64,000 bases of DNA from Helicobacter rappini (GCF_900198625.1 NZ_FZPK01000015.1:1-64000); one strand, 5' to 3'. Numbered from the stretch's first letter, positions 47,694-57,214 are shown. The notes: generated by a model not told the origin, from the sequence alone. Numbers and translations: made by a program.

Positions 47694-48632
47694 CTAAAGC
47701 AAAGTTTTAAAATACGCAATAGTCTTTTCTAGCCCCTCTCTTAACTGCACTTTTGGACTAAAATTTAGCTCTTTTTTGGCTAGGGTTATATCTGGTTGGC
47801 GTTGCTTTGGGTCATCTTGGGGTAGCGGAAGAAAGACAAGCTTTGATTTAGATTCTGTTAGTTCAAGCACATTTTGTGCGAGCTCTAGCATACTAAACTC
47901 GTGCGGATTACCGATATTTACGGGTCCGTAGAATCCATCTCTACTATCCATAAGTGCTATCATTCCGCTAATCAAATCATCGACATAGCAAAAGCTTCGC
48001 GTTTGACTCCCATCGCCATAAATGGTAATGTCCTCCCCACGCAACGCTTGAATGATAAAGTTACTCACCACTCGCCCATCATTTGGGTGCATTCTAGGAC
48101 CATAGGTATTAAAAATCCGCATAACTTTGATGTTTAGATTATGCTGCCTTTGATAGTCAAAAAATAGCGTCTCCGCACATCTCTTGCCCTCATCATAACA
48201 CGCCCTTATGCCGATAGGATTGACTGAGCCTTTATAAGATTCTACTTGCGGGTGGATTTCAGGATCGCCATAGACTTCGCTTGTGGAAGCCTGCAAAATC
48301 TTTGCTTTCACGCGTTTAGCAAGTCCTAGCATATTGATCGCCCCCATTACAGAAGTTTTCGTTGTTTGCACGGGGTCAAACTGATAATGCACCGGGCTTG
48401 CTGGACAAGCAAGGTTATAAATCTCATCGACTTCTACATACAGCGGGAAAGTTACATCGTGTCGCATAAACTCAAATCTAGGATTTGATAAAAGGTGGAG
48501 AATATTTTGCTTTGTGCCGGTGAAGAGATTATCCACACATAGCACTTCATCGCCGCGATCAAGTAGCCTTTCACATAAATGTGAGCCTAAAAATCCCGCA
48601 CCGCCGGTTACTAGAATCTTTTTGTTTAGCAT
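47694..48632 (-). CDS. UDP-glucuronate decarboxylase (UDP-xylose synthase) type epimerase
   Basis: Extended SDR enzyme acting on a nucleotide sugar. The NAD loop is [12 protein letters not shown], the Ser-Thr dyad is in [11 protein letters not shown], and the catalytic Tyr-x3-Lys is in [47 protein letters not shown] and [15 protein letters not shown] are strongly like bacterial and plant UDP-xylose synthases. A product for lipopolysaccharide or protein glycans is inferred. ATG 48632 with AAGGA is chosen; an earlier in-frame start would add 26 residues. No other sugar genes adjoin it. Confidence 0.82.
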   Translation of the reverse strand: MLNKKILVTGGAGFLGSHLCERLLDRGDEVLCVDNLFTGTKQNILHLLSNPRFEFMRHDVTFPLYVEVDEIYNLACPASPVHYQFDPVQTTKTSVMGAINMLGLAKRVKAKILQASTSEVYGDPEIHPQVESYKGSVNPIGIRACYDEGKRCAETLFFDYQRQHNLNIKVMRIFNTYGPRMHPNDGRVVSNFIIQALRGEDITIYGDGSQTRSFCYVDDLISGMIALMDSRDGFYGPVNIGNPHEFSMLELAQNVLELTESKSKLVFLPLPQDDPKQRQPDITLAKKELNFSPKVQLREGLEKTIAYFKTLL

Positions 48633-48729
48633 TTGTATTCCTTTATAAAAAATGTGGATTTTAGCATAAATATCGCATGGATTAAAAAAGATAACAAGAT
48701 TTATGCCCACTCAAAGCTATAAAAGCTAC

Positions 48730-48757
48730 AAAGATTCTAAACCTTTATAGAATCTTT
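48730..48757. terminator. AGATTCT-AGAATCT hairpin between lolA and the decarboxylase gene
   Basis: A ten-base perfect stem AAAGATTCTA/TAGAATCTTT with an eight-base loop. Five T follow on the plus strand and three on the minus strand. Its place after lolA suggests termination of the MFS-lolA message. Confidence 0.45.
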
Positions 48758-48809
48758 TTATGTTGTTTTGTGTATAAAAATATGATACTTAAAACGAGCT
48801 TTATTACAC

Positions 48810-49349
48810 TTAACTTGCATCGATATATTCCACATCATCTGGTGGCTGAAATATAAACACACTGCCATCAATCTTTGCATTCATCTTCACACTCTCAAAG
48901 CGTATAGTAATGACATTATCAATACTATCAGTATATTTTAGCTCATAAGGCTTAGAATCTTTGATAATCACATAATAGGCAATATCGCCAATTTGTGTTT
49001 TATAGCTATCTTTTCCTATCTTTTGCACTCTCTTTAGAATCTGTATGAAATCTACATTTTCTTTTAGATTCCCAATCGTTACTTGTTTTAGCTCTGGTTC
49101 GTAGATATAGGCTTGTGTCTTTTCTAAATACACTTCTTTTGCAAGGGGTGCTACATAAAGCCATTTTACCTTATTGTCTGCTGCATAGAGTTTGCCTTTA
49201 TACACGACGGGTATCGCACCCTTTTCACCCTTAATCTCTTGTGTAAAGTCTGCCTCAATGCTTTTTACATTACGCCATACTTCTTGTTGATTTTGCCCAA
49301 ATGAAAATGCGCTAAATAAAAGTAATATCATACAAAGTTTTTTCATCAT
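48810..49349 (-). CDS. lolA: outer-membrane lipoprotein carrier protein
   Basis: Periplasmic chaperone that receives lipoproteins from LolCDE and ferries them to the outer membrane. Signal peptide MMKKLCMILLLFSAFSFG. The domain is shown by SIEADFTQEIKGEK, VYKGKLYAADNKVKWLYV and YIYEPELKQVTIG, the aromatic half-barrel pattern. Length 179 is normal. ATG overlaps the stop of the MFS gene by four bases (coupled). The orphan ABC ATPase at 2.5-3.2 kb is of the LolD/MacB type but not linked to it. Confidence 0.88.
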   Translation of the reverse strand: MMKKLCMILLLFSAFSFGQNQQEVWRNVKSIEADFTQEIKGEKGAIPVVYKGKLYAADNKVKWLYVAPLAKEVYLEKTQAYIYEPELKQVTIGNLKENVDFIQILKRVQKIGKDSYKTQIGDIAYYVIIKDSKPYELKYTDSIDNVITIRFESVKMNAKIDGSVFIFQPPDDVEYIDAS

Positions 49350-50689
49350 TCTCCCTTACATTGCAATAAAGTATAGATTTGCCTAGATTCTAGAATCTTA
49401 GTGTCATATTTAATGGTAAGCAAGTTTTCTTGCAAATTCTCATACCATTCTCTAATGCCTACAAGTGAATTTAGAGATTCTAAATCTTTTAATCCTATCG
49501 TATCCATTGGAATGTAGAGTGTTTTGTGAGTTTCAGGATTTTTCACAAGCATAATCACGATAAAAATCCATAGAATCATACTCGCCATAAGTGTGCCAAA
49601 AAGCACCCAATGCCATGCAACAATCGCTTCATATTGACTAAAAAAGCCACCTATCATAGCCCCCACAAAGCTCCCACCAAAACCAGCCGCACTAAAATCG
49701 CCTATAACACCGCCGCGATTTTTCGCCTTTGCATATTTGCTTATCATGCTTTGCAGTAAGGCTTCTTGCATGGAAAATGCCGCAAAAAAGCATGCAAGTC
49801 CAATGGCAAAAATAATAATATTATCAATCCATAATGCCATGCAAAAATATGCGATAAAAAAGATTGCAATGCTTACAAGTAATACTTCTTTTGATTTGCC
49901 CTTTTTCTCACTTATCACTGAAGTTGGACCAAGGGCTATAATACCAGCAAACATAGCAGGGACATAAACATACCAAAAATGCGTTTTATCTATATGCTCG
50001 TTTAAGATAATAGGCACTAATGCAAAGGTTAAAACCATAAGTAATTTTTCAATAAAGCCACTCAAACTCACCGCAAAAATACTTCTTTTAATCATAGATT
50101 CTGAAGCTTTATCCTCATCATGATTTGGATATACATAAGCGATTTTTGGTGTTGGCTTTACAAATACAAAAGTGATAATAAGCGAAATTATAGTAACCAC
50201 TGCGCTTAAGGCAAAAAGTGAGTTTAGCCCATAATGTGCGCCAAGTATCGAACCTAATATCATGGCGATAACAAAACTTACAAAGATTCCAACGCCCATT
50301 AATGCCATAGCACTTGTGCGTTTCTCTTCTTTTACAGAATCTGCAACTAACGCCGTGAGTATCCCGCCAATAGCCCCCATACCTTGCACACATCGCCCAA
50401 GTATGAGATAATAAATCGAGCTTTCAAACATGCAAATAATCGTGCCAATAAGAAATATAACAAGCCCTAATATAAGGATAGGTTTGCGACCATAAATATC
50501 ACTCCAGCGACCAAAAAAGGGCTGACAAATCATCTGTAAAAGATAGGGCGCACCAATCGCCATGCCAACACTCCAAATATTTGCATGAGGCATTGTAGCA
50601 ATCAATAGGGAAATAACAGGCAATACGATAAAAAGCCCAATAAAACGAAATATCAAAATACTCAAAAATGGTAGAATCTTTATAAACAT
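49346..50689 (-). CDS. MFS transporter of the drug/H+ antiporter type
   Basis: Twelve-helix major facilitator of 447 residues. The loop 2-3 signature appears as FGRWSDIYGRKPILILG, and YYLILGRCVQGMGA and ALMGVGIFVSFVIAMILG are the helix 4 and antiporter (motif C-like) parts. The C-terminal tail of about 60 residues (GLKDLESLNSLVGIREWY) is cytoplasmic and unusual. Substrate unknown; export is likely from the motif C-like segment. It is translationally coupled to lolA. Confidence 0.85.
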   Translation of the reverse strand: MFIKILPFLSILIFRFIGLFIVLPVISLLIATMPHANIWSVGMAIGAPYLLQMICQPFFGRWSDIYGRKPILILGLVIFLIGTIICMFESSIYYLILGRCVQGMGAIGGILTALVADSVKEEKRTSAMALMGVGIFVSFVIAMILGSILGAHYGLNSLFALSAVVTIISLIITFVFVKPTPKIAYVYPNHDEDKASESMIKRSIFAVSLSGFIEKLLMVLTFALVPIILNEHIDKTHFWYVYVPAMFAGIIALGPTSVISEKKGKSKEVLLVSIAIFFIAYFCMALWIDNIIIFAIGLACFFAAFSMQEALLQSMISKYAKAKNRGGVIGDFSAAGFGGSFVGAMIGGFFSQYEAIVAWHWVLFGTLMASMILWIFIVIMLVKNPETHKTLYIPMDTIGLKDLESLNSLVGIREWYENLQENLLTIKYDTKILESRQIYTLLQCKGE

Positions 50690-50726
50690 TAAAACGCCTT
50701 ATATCTCATTTTATTTTATAAATTTT

Positions 50727-50746
50727 AGATTCTAAACATAGAATCT
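50727..50746. other. AGATTCT-AGAATCT hairpin upstream of the MFS gene
   Basis: Stem AGATTCTA/TAGAATCT with loop AACA, 38 bases upstream of the ATG at 50689. It sits in the leader and not at a gene end, so its role is unclear. Confidence 0.35.
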
Positions 50747-50929
50747 TTTACAACAATCTTGACTAAAAGAATAAACCTAACTTAGAATAAATAAGTGAAA
50801 ATAAACAAAAACTAGTATTGTAGCAAAAAACATACAGCATTTTAATTCTAAATGTAAAAATATAACTTTAGATTGATATAGAATCTTGTGTGTAGTTAAT
50901 AAGGTATCATAAATGCTTATTAAACATGT

Positions 50930-50935
50930 TATAAT
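50930..50935 (+). promoter_or_regulatory. extended -10 (TGTTATAAT) for the lipoprotein gene
   Basis: TATAAT preceded by TGT, 24 bases before the ATG at 50959. Confidence 0.5.
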
Positions 50936-50958
50936 TACTTGAAAATAAAGGGATTGCA

Positions 50959-51594
50959 ATGGGTGTTTATAGGTTTTGTTTATTATCTTTTATATCGTTT
51001 CTTGTTTGCATTGTTTTTCCTAGTTGCACCGCGGAGCCAAGCACGGCAAACGCTAGTGATCTTCAGCAACAAGCTATTGATGAGCGATTGAGTGGTTTTG
51101 AGCTTGGTGCTTTGCAGTATGCTTGTGATGGTTGTGATTTCTATATGCAAGAAGCTATTGCGAGTAAAAGTGCAGATATGAATGTAGGCAGAGTTGGCGG
51201 ATCGCGTAGTCAAACCGGTGTGAAAGTTTATATTTTTCATAATAGCTCAATTGATCGTGCATTTTATAAGCTTTTAGATTCTAATATCTTTGCACGCAAT
51301 ATGGATAGAGAGCTAAAAGATTCCCTTATGCGTGCAATCTTAGCAAAAAAGAAAGACTTTAGCGAGCAAAATGGCGTTGATGAAATCGGGCTATATGCCT
51401 TTAGCTCACTTTCCTATGCAAAGAGACTAAATAATGATGCCTCATCACCAAAAGCCATGCTAGATTCTGTAGAAATCGTGCAAAAGCAAGATGAATCGCT
51501 TCATAGCACAAACTCTCTAGAAGCCTTTATTGTGAATAAAACAATTGTTATTTTGCATTTCTATGGCGAAAATAACTCATGGACAAGGCGTTAA
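50959..51594 (+). CDS. putative lipoprotein of unknown function
   Basis: 211 residues. A hydrophobic leader (FCLLSFISFLVCIVF) ends at PSC, a possible but weak lipobox, with Thr-Ala after the cysteine. The mature part contains two further cysteines in YACDGCDF. It is otherwise polar, with VYIFHNSSIDRAFYKLLD in the centre. No family is recognised. The gene has its own promoter and stands alone, convergent with the HtrL/WlaTC-like gene. Confidence 0.7.
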   Translation: MGVYRFCLLSFISFLVCIVFPSCTAEPSTANASDLQQQAIDERLSGFELGALQYACDGCDFYMQEAIASKSADMNVGRVGGSRSQTGVKVYIFHNSSIDRAFYKLLDSNIFARNMDRELKDSLMRAILAKKKDFSEQNGVDEIGLYAFSSLSYAKRLNNDASSPKAMLDSVEIVQKQDESLHSTNSLEAFIVNKTIVILHFYGENNSWTRR

Positions 51595-51723
51595 GTATTG
51601 CATAAAGTTTTATTAAATCTTGTTTTGATGGGTTTAGATTCCATCCATAAGATTTTCTCAAGGGCTGTTGCCATTGTTTAAAATGTAGAGAAACTACAAG
51701 CATGGATTTCAATCATTTTACTA

Positions 51724-52772
51724 CTACTTATTGCTTGATATTTTCTTTATTTTATTTTGAATCTTATCTATGATTTTCCTGCCAATATTCCGCTTTTTTG
51801 TTGTTTTTTGACTAGATTCTGTATTTTCTATATTTTGACATTGATTTTGATATTGCTCAAAGGTTAAAAGACTATCTCTCAATATAGAATCTTTTGTAGT
51901 TGAAACGCTTTTTCGCTTAGATTCTTCCATAAAATAAAAGAGTGCATTAAACCAATCATCAATATAAAGAATGTTAAAAATATCGGGGAAATTTCGCACA
52001 CACCAAATATAAAGCTTTTGGTCATCGTCCATAATATTAAAAGACACAAAGGCTTGCAGTGCCTTTTGCATACATTCATTAAAGCTTTTCCACGCTTCTT
52101 TTGAGCCATACAAACAGCCGCCAATAAGAAAATTTTCACTCCCCTTTAGCAAAATATGCGGCAATGCCCTATCATCTTTACGCCCCAAACAGAATAGATT
52201 GATCTTAGAATCTATGAGTGGGGCTTGTGGGGTGAGAATAAAATCAAACTCATTAGAATCTACAAACATAGCCCCATTAAAGTTATAGCCAAAATCAAGC
52301 CATAGAATCTGCTCGTTTAAATAGGGCTTTGTGAGTGGATTATGTAGTGCATCGCACACAAAAAAGGACTTGCAATACATAAGATAGTTATATTCCGGGC
52401 TTGTGTGGGGTGGGTGCTCAGGGTCAAATCTATCTGCGGCTTGATTATAATCTTTAAAAACTTTGCGGATAGAATCTAGGGCTTTTGTGTCAAAAGATTC
52501 TAAATCTTTATGAATGATTATCGTTTTAGATTCTAATCCATATAAAGATCGCATTGCATAAATTTCAGAATCTATATCTTCATTTGTGTAAATGATGAAG
52601 TTATTTTGCAGTTTTGATAAAAAGCTAAAGTATTCAAGGTAGGTTTGTGTTGTGCGTTTTGCTTTGTAGGACTTTGTGCTTTGTGTGGCTAAATCAAGCT
52701 TGTAAAAAGCAGTGATGATTGTGGGGGGGGGGGGGAACTAACTTGATGAGTTATTTCAATAATTTTATTCAT
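51724..52772 (-). CDS. HtrL/YibB (WlaTC-like) glycan-associated protein, phase-variable, OFF in this sequence
   Basis: The long open part (from 52554) contains YNYLMYCKSFFVCDAL, EQILWLDFGYNFNG and FVDSNEFDF. This is typical of the HtrL/YibB group, putative glycosyltransferase-like proteins found in LPS clusters (WlaTC in Campylobacter). The true start is ATG 52772, reading MNKIIEITHQVSS and then a proline run from a C13 tract (52723-52735). At 13 the frame ends at a TAG about 16 codons after the tract starts. At 14 or 11 it reads PTIITAFYKLDL and joins the long frame, giving about 350 residues. The gene starts 37 bases after ychF. I annotate it as a switched-off gene and not as decayed. Confidence 0.8.
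52723..52735 (-). repeat. C13 phase-variation tract of the HtrL/WlaTC-like gene (OFF)
   Basis: Thirteen G on the plus strand. Translation of all three lengths shows that only 11 or 14 (modulo 3) gives the full protein. Confidence 0.9.
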
Positions 52773-52809
52773 TTCTATTTCTCACCCTTTCTAAAATATC
52801 TGTTATTAT

Positions 52810-53910
52810 CTACACATTAAACCTAAAGTGCATTATATCCCCATCTTGCACGATATATTCTTTCCCCTCAATCCGCATAGCCCCAGCTTCCTTTGCCTTT
52901 GCTTCTCCGCCATACTTGATAAAATCTTCATAACTTATACATTCCGCGCGGATAAAGCCCTTTTCAAAATCCTTATGTATCACACTAGCCGCCTTTGGTG
53001 CTAAATCCCCACGCCTTATCGTCCAAGCCCGAACTTCTTTTACCCCCGCAGTAAAGTAGCTAATAAGCCCAAGCCGTGAAAACCCCTCTCTAATAATCTG
53101 CTCTAGCCCACTCTCACTTGCCCCCAGACTTGCCAAAAACTCCGCCCTTTCACTATCCTCCATTCCTACCATTTCTTCTTCAATCTTCGCACAAAGCTTG
53201 ATAGCAATGCCCCCATTTTTCTCGGCATATTCACGCACTTTTTTTACATAAAGATTATCAGATTCTAGCCCATCTTCACTCACATTTGCTCCATACATCA
53301 CTTCCTTATTTGTGAGAAATCGTAGCTCACGATTAAGCGTTATAAACTCTTCACTCTCTTTTTTAGCAAAGGTTTTGACCGGCTTATTAGATTCTAAATG
53401 GGCTAAAAGCTCTTGTGCAATAGAGAGTTGTGCGTTTGCACCCTTTTGTGCCTTGCTCTCTTTTTGTAGCTTTTCAATGCGTTTGTTAAGACTTGCCATA
53501 TCAGCAAAAAGCAGCTCTAGCTCAATAATCTCAATATCGCTAATAGGATCAATCCGCCCTTCCACGTGTGTGATGTTAGAATCTTCAAAGCATCGCACAA
53601 TATGCAAAATCATATCCGCTTCTTTAATGTTTGCTAAAAACTGATTGCCTAGCCCCTCACCCTTACTCGCCCCTCGCACAAGCCCAGCAATATCCACAAA
53701 CTCCACGACTGAATGCTGAATCTTTTGGGGATTTACTATCTTTGCTAACTCATCTAGCCTAGAATCTGGCACAGGCACAACCGCCTTATTTGGCTCAATT
53801 GTGCAGAATGGATAGTTTGCCGCCTCCGCATTTTGTGCCTTTGTGAGTGCGTTAAAAGTTGTTGATTTACCAACATTTGGAAGCCCAACAATACCAATTG
53901 AAAGTCCCAT
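52810..53910 (-). CDS. ychF: ribosome-binding ATPase YchF/OLA1
   Basis: Obg-like P-loop protein of 366 residues that binds ribosomes and prefers ATP. Motifs: GIVGLPNVGKSTTFNALT, YPFCTIEPN, VDIAGLVRGASKGEGLGN. KLCAKIEEEM stands where true GTPases have NKxD, the YchF hallmark. The C-terminal TGS domain contains TAGVKEVRAWTIRRGDLAPKAA. ATG 53910 with AAGG is chosen; an in-frame start at 53964 would add 18 unlikely residues. The phase-variable gene follows 37 bases downstream. Confidence 0.95.
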   Translation of the reverse strand: MGLSIGIVGLPNVGKSTTFNALTKAQNAEAANYPFCTIEPNKAVVPVPDSRLDELAKIVNPQKIQHSVVEFVDIAGLVRGASKGEGLGNQFLANIKEADMILHIVRCFEDSNITHVEGRIDPISDIEIIELELLFADMASLNKRIEKLQKESKAQKGANAQLSIAQELLAHLESNKPVKTFAKKESEEFITLNRELRFLTNKEVMYGANVSEDGLESDNLYVKKVREYAEKNGGIAIKLCAKIEEEMVGMEDSERAEFLASLGASESGLEQIIREGFSRLGLISYFTAGVKEVRAWTIRRGDLAPKAASVIHKDFEKGFIRAECISYEDFIKYGGEAKAKEAGAMRIEGKEYIVQDGDIMHFRFNV

Positions 53911-54134
53911 TAATTTACCTTTTTTTGTGTTTTTGCTAAAAAATAAAGGGCCAGATTCTACCATAAAACATACATTTTAATGCTTTTTGGGATATAAATC
54001 TAATCTTGATTTAGTGAAAATATATTTAAAAGTATATGACTTTTTGGATTTTATGACCTATGCTTAAACCACACATGGCAAAATAGAATGCCAAATATTT
54101 GCATTAACACTCACACGATTAATATAGAGCTAAA

Positions 54135-55277
54135 CTACCCCATCACCTTTTTCTTTTTTTCACTCATTTCGTCAATGTATTGATTGTAGAGTTGAATGTT
54201 TTCTTGCATTTTTGGCAAGGCGTTGATTCTAAAGTTTTGTGTATCCTCCATTGCACTTAGCACATCATCAAATGCTTTTTTGAGTTTTTCCATATCAAGC
54301 ATTGCGTTTGCAGCACCCTGCTGTATAGCTACGCCTTGTTGTTTGAGATTTGCAGCATTTTGTGCGAGTAAATCACTTGTTGTTGCGTTAATATCATTGA
54401 CTGCTTTTAGCACTCTTTGCTGCTGGTCTAGCCCTTGTGCGGTAATAATTGCGACATTTAGGGCATTAAGCGTTACGCTTTTTGTCCTATCTACGCTATT
54501 TGCAAGCTCCTTATTGTTATTGATAAGTGTTTTCATAGCGATTTCACCTTGCGTATGGACTAGGATTTGTTGCTGAAAGTCTGTGATTTTTTGCTTCAAT
54601 GGAAAAAGGATTTGATTTTGTATTTCTAGGCGTTTTTCTGGGCTAATCTCTTGCGAAGTAACCACCGCATAAATATCCTGCATAGAATCTTGTGTGCTTG
54701 TCTGCGTGATGGCTGTGCTAGATTCTGTATTTTGTGGAGTTAGATTCTGTGCGAGTAGTTGTGTGTTTTGTGTAGCTATGTTTTGATTATTTGCCCCTTC
54801 AGCCAGTAAAGATTCTATATAGTTATTAGCTTCTAGGGCGAGTTGTAGTTGTGCTTTTATTTTTTCTGCAAGTTCTGCGTTTTTTGTTGCTTCAATCTCT
54901 AGGGCAACATTATCTCTTAAAAGGATTTGTTTGCCTTCTTCAAGTTTTTTTATCAGCTCATCAAGCAGGGCTTGATTCTCTTGAAATTTATCAAAATATT
55001 TTTGCATAAAATTATTTTTACCAAATAATTTATCAAAAAATGAAAGTTTGAAATTACTTGGATTAATTTCATTTACCGCATTTTTCAACGCACTAAGTGC
55101 GTTATAGACAGGCTTATCTGTTGCTTCAAAATTCGCTAGATTTCCACGCACCATTTGACTGATTTGTATGCTTTCATTCTTTTCTTGTTCTGCGAATCTA
55201 TCAACCATATCACGATTTATTTTATTGCCTTTGATTGCTGATTGTAAATCATTTAAAAGTGTGTTTATTTGTGCCAT
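54135..55277 (-). CDS. TelA/toxic-anion-resistance family protein
   Basis: 380 residues, almost all helical coiled coil, no membrane segment. The C-terminal half has VTLNALNVAIITAQGLDQQQ and VLKAVNDINATTSDLLAQNA, the TelA/KlaA signature. The family is linked to tellurite resistance and, in some bacteria, to cell-envelope stress, but its molecular role is unsettled. A linker (about 165-200) rich in Gln/Asn/Thr/Ser resembles the LDS-rich inserts. The promoter has an extended -10. Confidence 0.82.
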   Translation of the reverse strand: MAQINTLLNDLQSAIKGNKINRDMVDRFAEQEKNESIQISQMVRGNLANFEATDKPVYNALSALKNAVNEINPSNFKLSFFDKLFGKNNFMQKYFDKFQENQALLDELIKKLEEGKQILLRDNVALEIEATKNAELAEKIKAQLQLALEANNYIESLLAEGANNQNIATQNTQLLAQNLTPQNTESSTAITQTSTQDSMQDIYAVVTSQEISPEKRLEIQNQILFPLKQKITDFQQQILVHTQGEIAMKTLINNNKELANSVDRTKSVTLNALNVAIITAQGLDQQQRVLKAVNDINATTSDLLAQNAANLKQQGVAIQQGAANAMLDMEKLKKAFDDVLSAMEDTQNFRINALPKMQENIQLYNQYIDEMSEKKKKVMG

Positions 55278-55309
55278 TGTAGTTCCTTTATTTTAAATAA
55301 AATATTTGG

Positions 55310-55315
55310 ATTATA
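55310..55315 (-). promoter_or_regulatory. extended -10 (TGTTATAAT) for the telA-like gene
   Basis: On the minus strand TGTTATAAT lies 32 bases before the ATG at 55277. Confidence 0.5.
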
Positions 55316-55367
55316 ACATATTTAAGCATATTTCCTACAATCTTAATGCGTATATTTTAATTTAGGC

Positions 55368-55373
55368 TATAAT
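55368..55373 (+). promoter_or_regulatory. -10 element for the second Sel1 gene
   Basis: TATAAT, 36 bases before the ATG at 55410, in the divergent gap with the telA-like gene. Confidence 0.5.
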
Positions 55374-55409
55374 TACACTTTTAGATTCTAAACGACTGAA
55401 GGGGAAAAC

Positions 55410-56120
55410 ATGCTATTTACATTAAAGACATTGCTACTTTCTAGTGCGATTTTAACACAAGATGACATGGCTTTACAAGCTAGGGTAAATACATTATTAT
55501 CGCAAAATAGAGTGCAAACCTTACATGATGAAAAGCGTGATAAGGCAGCAAAACTTGTATCGCAAAGCTCGTATGCAAGTGTGATAGAACATAATGAAGA
55601 TCTTGGATTGGAGTTATTGCGGGAAGCTTGTAATCTTGAATATGGTCGTGCATGTTGGTATTATGCCTATGAAACTGAAGATGAAGCAGATATGTTGCAT
55701 GCACAAGAAGTGTTACAAAAGTCATGCTTTAGCCCATCAGCAAATAAATATAATGGGGAATCTTGTGCTTATCTTGGCATTATGGTATCGCATAATAAAG
55801 CTGATATAACAGAGAGTGAGCAAGAGCTTTATACTCGTGCGTGTAACCTTGGCGATGGCTGGGGCTGCTATCGTTTAGCAAAGGACTTTATCATTGATGA
55901 AGATATAGAAAAAGCAAAAGAGATTGAAGAAAAGGCTTTAAGCATTCTTTTGCAAGATTGCAGTAAGGGTGAAGCGGCAAGTTGCTACTTTGCTGGTAGT
56001 ATGTATGCAGAGAAAGGGAGCGAAGATGACATAGTTAAAGCGCATGAGTTTTATAAGAAGGGCTGTAACCTTGGCGATGGTGACTCGTGTTATGAATTAC
56101 AAACGAATAAACATGAATAA
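55410..56120 (+). CDS. secreted Sel1-repeat cysteine-rich protein
   Basis: 236 residues with a short hydrophobic leader (MLFTLKTLLLSSAIL). Sel1-like units follow, each closed by a Cys pair: LLREACNLEYGRACWYYA, LYTRACNLGDGWGCYRLA, LLQDCSKGEAASCYFAG, FYKKGCNLGDGDSCYEL. Same fold class as the gene at 8068-8754. AAGGGG precedes the ATG. Function unknown. Confidence 0.82.
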   Translation: MLFTLKTLLLSSAILTQDDMALQARVNTLLSQNRVQTLHDEKRDKAAKLVSQSSYASVIEHNEDLGLELLREACNLEYGRACWYYAYETEDEADMLHAQEVLQKSCFSPSANKYNGESCAYLGIMVSHNKADITESEQELYTRACNLGDGWGCYRLAKDFIIDEDIEKAKEIEEKALSILLQDCSKGEAASCYFAGSMYAEKGSEDDIVKAHEFYKKGCNLGDGDSCYELQTNKHE

Positions 56121-56288
56121 GACTAGCATGTTTGCATATTTCTGCTTATTGGTGTAAAGGTAATTTCTTGGCGTTATACAAGCGTTTTCTATACTCTTTG
56201 CTTGGGGTGTGGTTAAAATTGCTGTAAGTTTATTTTTTAAGGTTTTATAACTTCATACGCCAAGATAGCTTAGAAAATCATGTTTCAT

Positions 56289-56732
56289 TTAAGCATATTT
56301 AGTCATTAAAGTCATATTTTCATTTACCCCCATTACATTATAGCTAAACTCATCGCAATCAAATACGCTATGTGCTTTTACGCTCAACTTGCTACGCTTT
56401 GCTAACTCTAACCAGCCTTTATAGCCAATATCAATTCTAGCTTCAGTTACATAACCATTGCCTTGCCTTACACTGCGTGGCACAATATAAGCTTTTCCTA
56501 AATTCTTATTTAGATTTAGCTTCAATCCTGCTATATCTAAACTTGCTTTTACTATGCTTTGCATACTACAAGCAGATAAATTAGAATCTAATGCAATATT
56601 TAATAAACTTGCTTTAAACTTATCCTTACTTGCTTCATTACCACATAAAGCACAAAGTCGCTCTTGTATCTCTTTATTCTCAAGCAAAACCATAACTTCG
56701 TTTTTGCGTTGTTGTATCATGTTATTACTCAT
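56289..56732 (-). pseudogene. 5' fragment of recT (prophage relic)
   Basis: 147 residues that follow the N-terminal half of RecT single-strand annealing proteins: SLLNIALDSNLSACSM, KASLDIAGLKLNLNKNLG, YIVPRSVRQGNGYVTEARI, IGYKGWLELAKRS. RecT is normally about 270 residues; this frame ends after MGVNENMTLM. The sequence beyond does not continue the protein in any frame. It has a good AAAGGAG site. With the small membrane-peptide genes upstream it is probably what remains of a phage recombination module. Confidence 0.7.
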
Positions 56733-56835
56733 TTTTAGCTCCTTTCTCTAGCTTTTTTTCTAAGCGATAGATTCTATATTCACAAATACCAACCCAAGCC
56801 GCTAAAATCACAATCAAAACAAAATTCAAATCCAT
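56725..56835 (-). CDS. 36-residue single-pass membrane peptide of the prophage relic
   Basis: Starts MDLNFVLIVILAAWVGIC, a single membrane helix, followed by a charged tail RLEKKLEKGAKNE. Its stop overlaps the recT start by some bases (ATGAGTAA), so it is translationally coupled. Such tiny membrane proteins are common in phage early regions. Function unknown. Confidence 0.5.
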   Translation of the reverse strand: MDLNFVLIVILAAWVGICEYRIYRLEKKLEKGAKNE

Positions 56836-56870
56836 AACCAAATCCTTTCAAACTTATGATAGAATACAAA

Positions 56871-56947
56871 CATTGTATAAGTTAATCACCCCCTTTCTTT
56901 TGAAATTGGGTTTAAAATGAACGCTTAACCTAATAACTTATACAATG
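56871..56947. repeat. perfect 14-base inverted repeat
   Basis: CATTGTATAAGTTA (56871-56884) and its exact complement TAACTTATACAATG (56934-56947), 49 bases apart. The right arm overlaps the end of the 28-residue peptide gene. It may be a terminator or an antisense/regulatory fold in the relic. Confidence 0.6.
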
Positions 56948-57011
56948 AGACTGCATAAAATACAATCTGCAAAGACAAAGCTATTATTCTAAGAATTTTT
57001 AACTTATCCAT
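56925..57011 (-). CDS. 28-residue hydrophobic peptide with strong ribosome site
   Basis: MDKLKILRIIALSLQIVFYA, then VSLYKLLG: a basic end and one membrane helix. The site AGGAGGT is the strongest in the window. A perfect 10-base stem (57031-57060) lies just upstream, and a 14-base inverted repeat at the 3' end. The size and set-up recall type I toxin peptides, such as AapA in Helicobacter, but the sequence is not obviously related. It could equally be a phage peptide. Confidence 0.45.
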   Translation of the reverse strand: MDKLKILRIIALSLQIVFYAVSLYKLLG

Positions 57012-57030
57012 GCTTACCTCCTACCATATT

Positions 57031-57060
57031 TTGTAACAAGCTATCTCTAACTTGTTACAA
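57031..57060. promoter_or_regulatory. 10-base perfect stem-loop upstream of the 28-residue peptide gene
   Basis: TTGTAACAAG and CTTGTTACAA enclose a ten-base loop, 20 bases before the ATG at 57011 on the minus strand. It could be a 5' mRNA hairpin or an operator. Confidence 0.5.
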
Positions 57061-57214
57061 TGTTAAAGAAAGGATTATCGACCCCCTTCATCATATTCGT
57101 ATTACTTATTTTTTGTCTTATGTTCAAGTTTTTCTAACCACAACAATTTTAAGCTAAAAGTATAACCCACAACAATATAAAAATATTTTATTAAATCTAA
57201 ACTATCACAATGGA

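Noticed and set aside
52723-52772. HtrL/WlaTC-like gene starting at the internal ATG 52554
   Set aside because: The ON frame upstream encodes family-like TIITAFYKLDL and further residues, so the short start would remove a conserved N-terminus.
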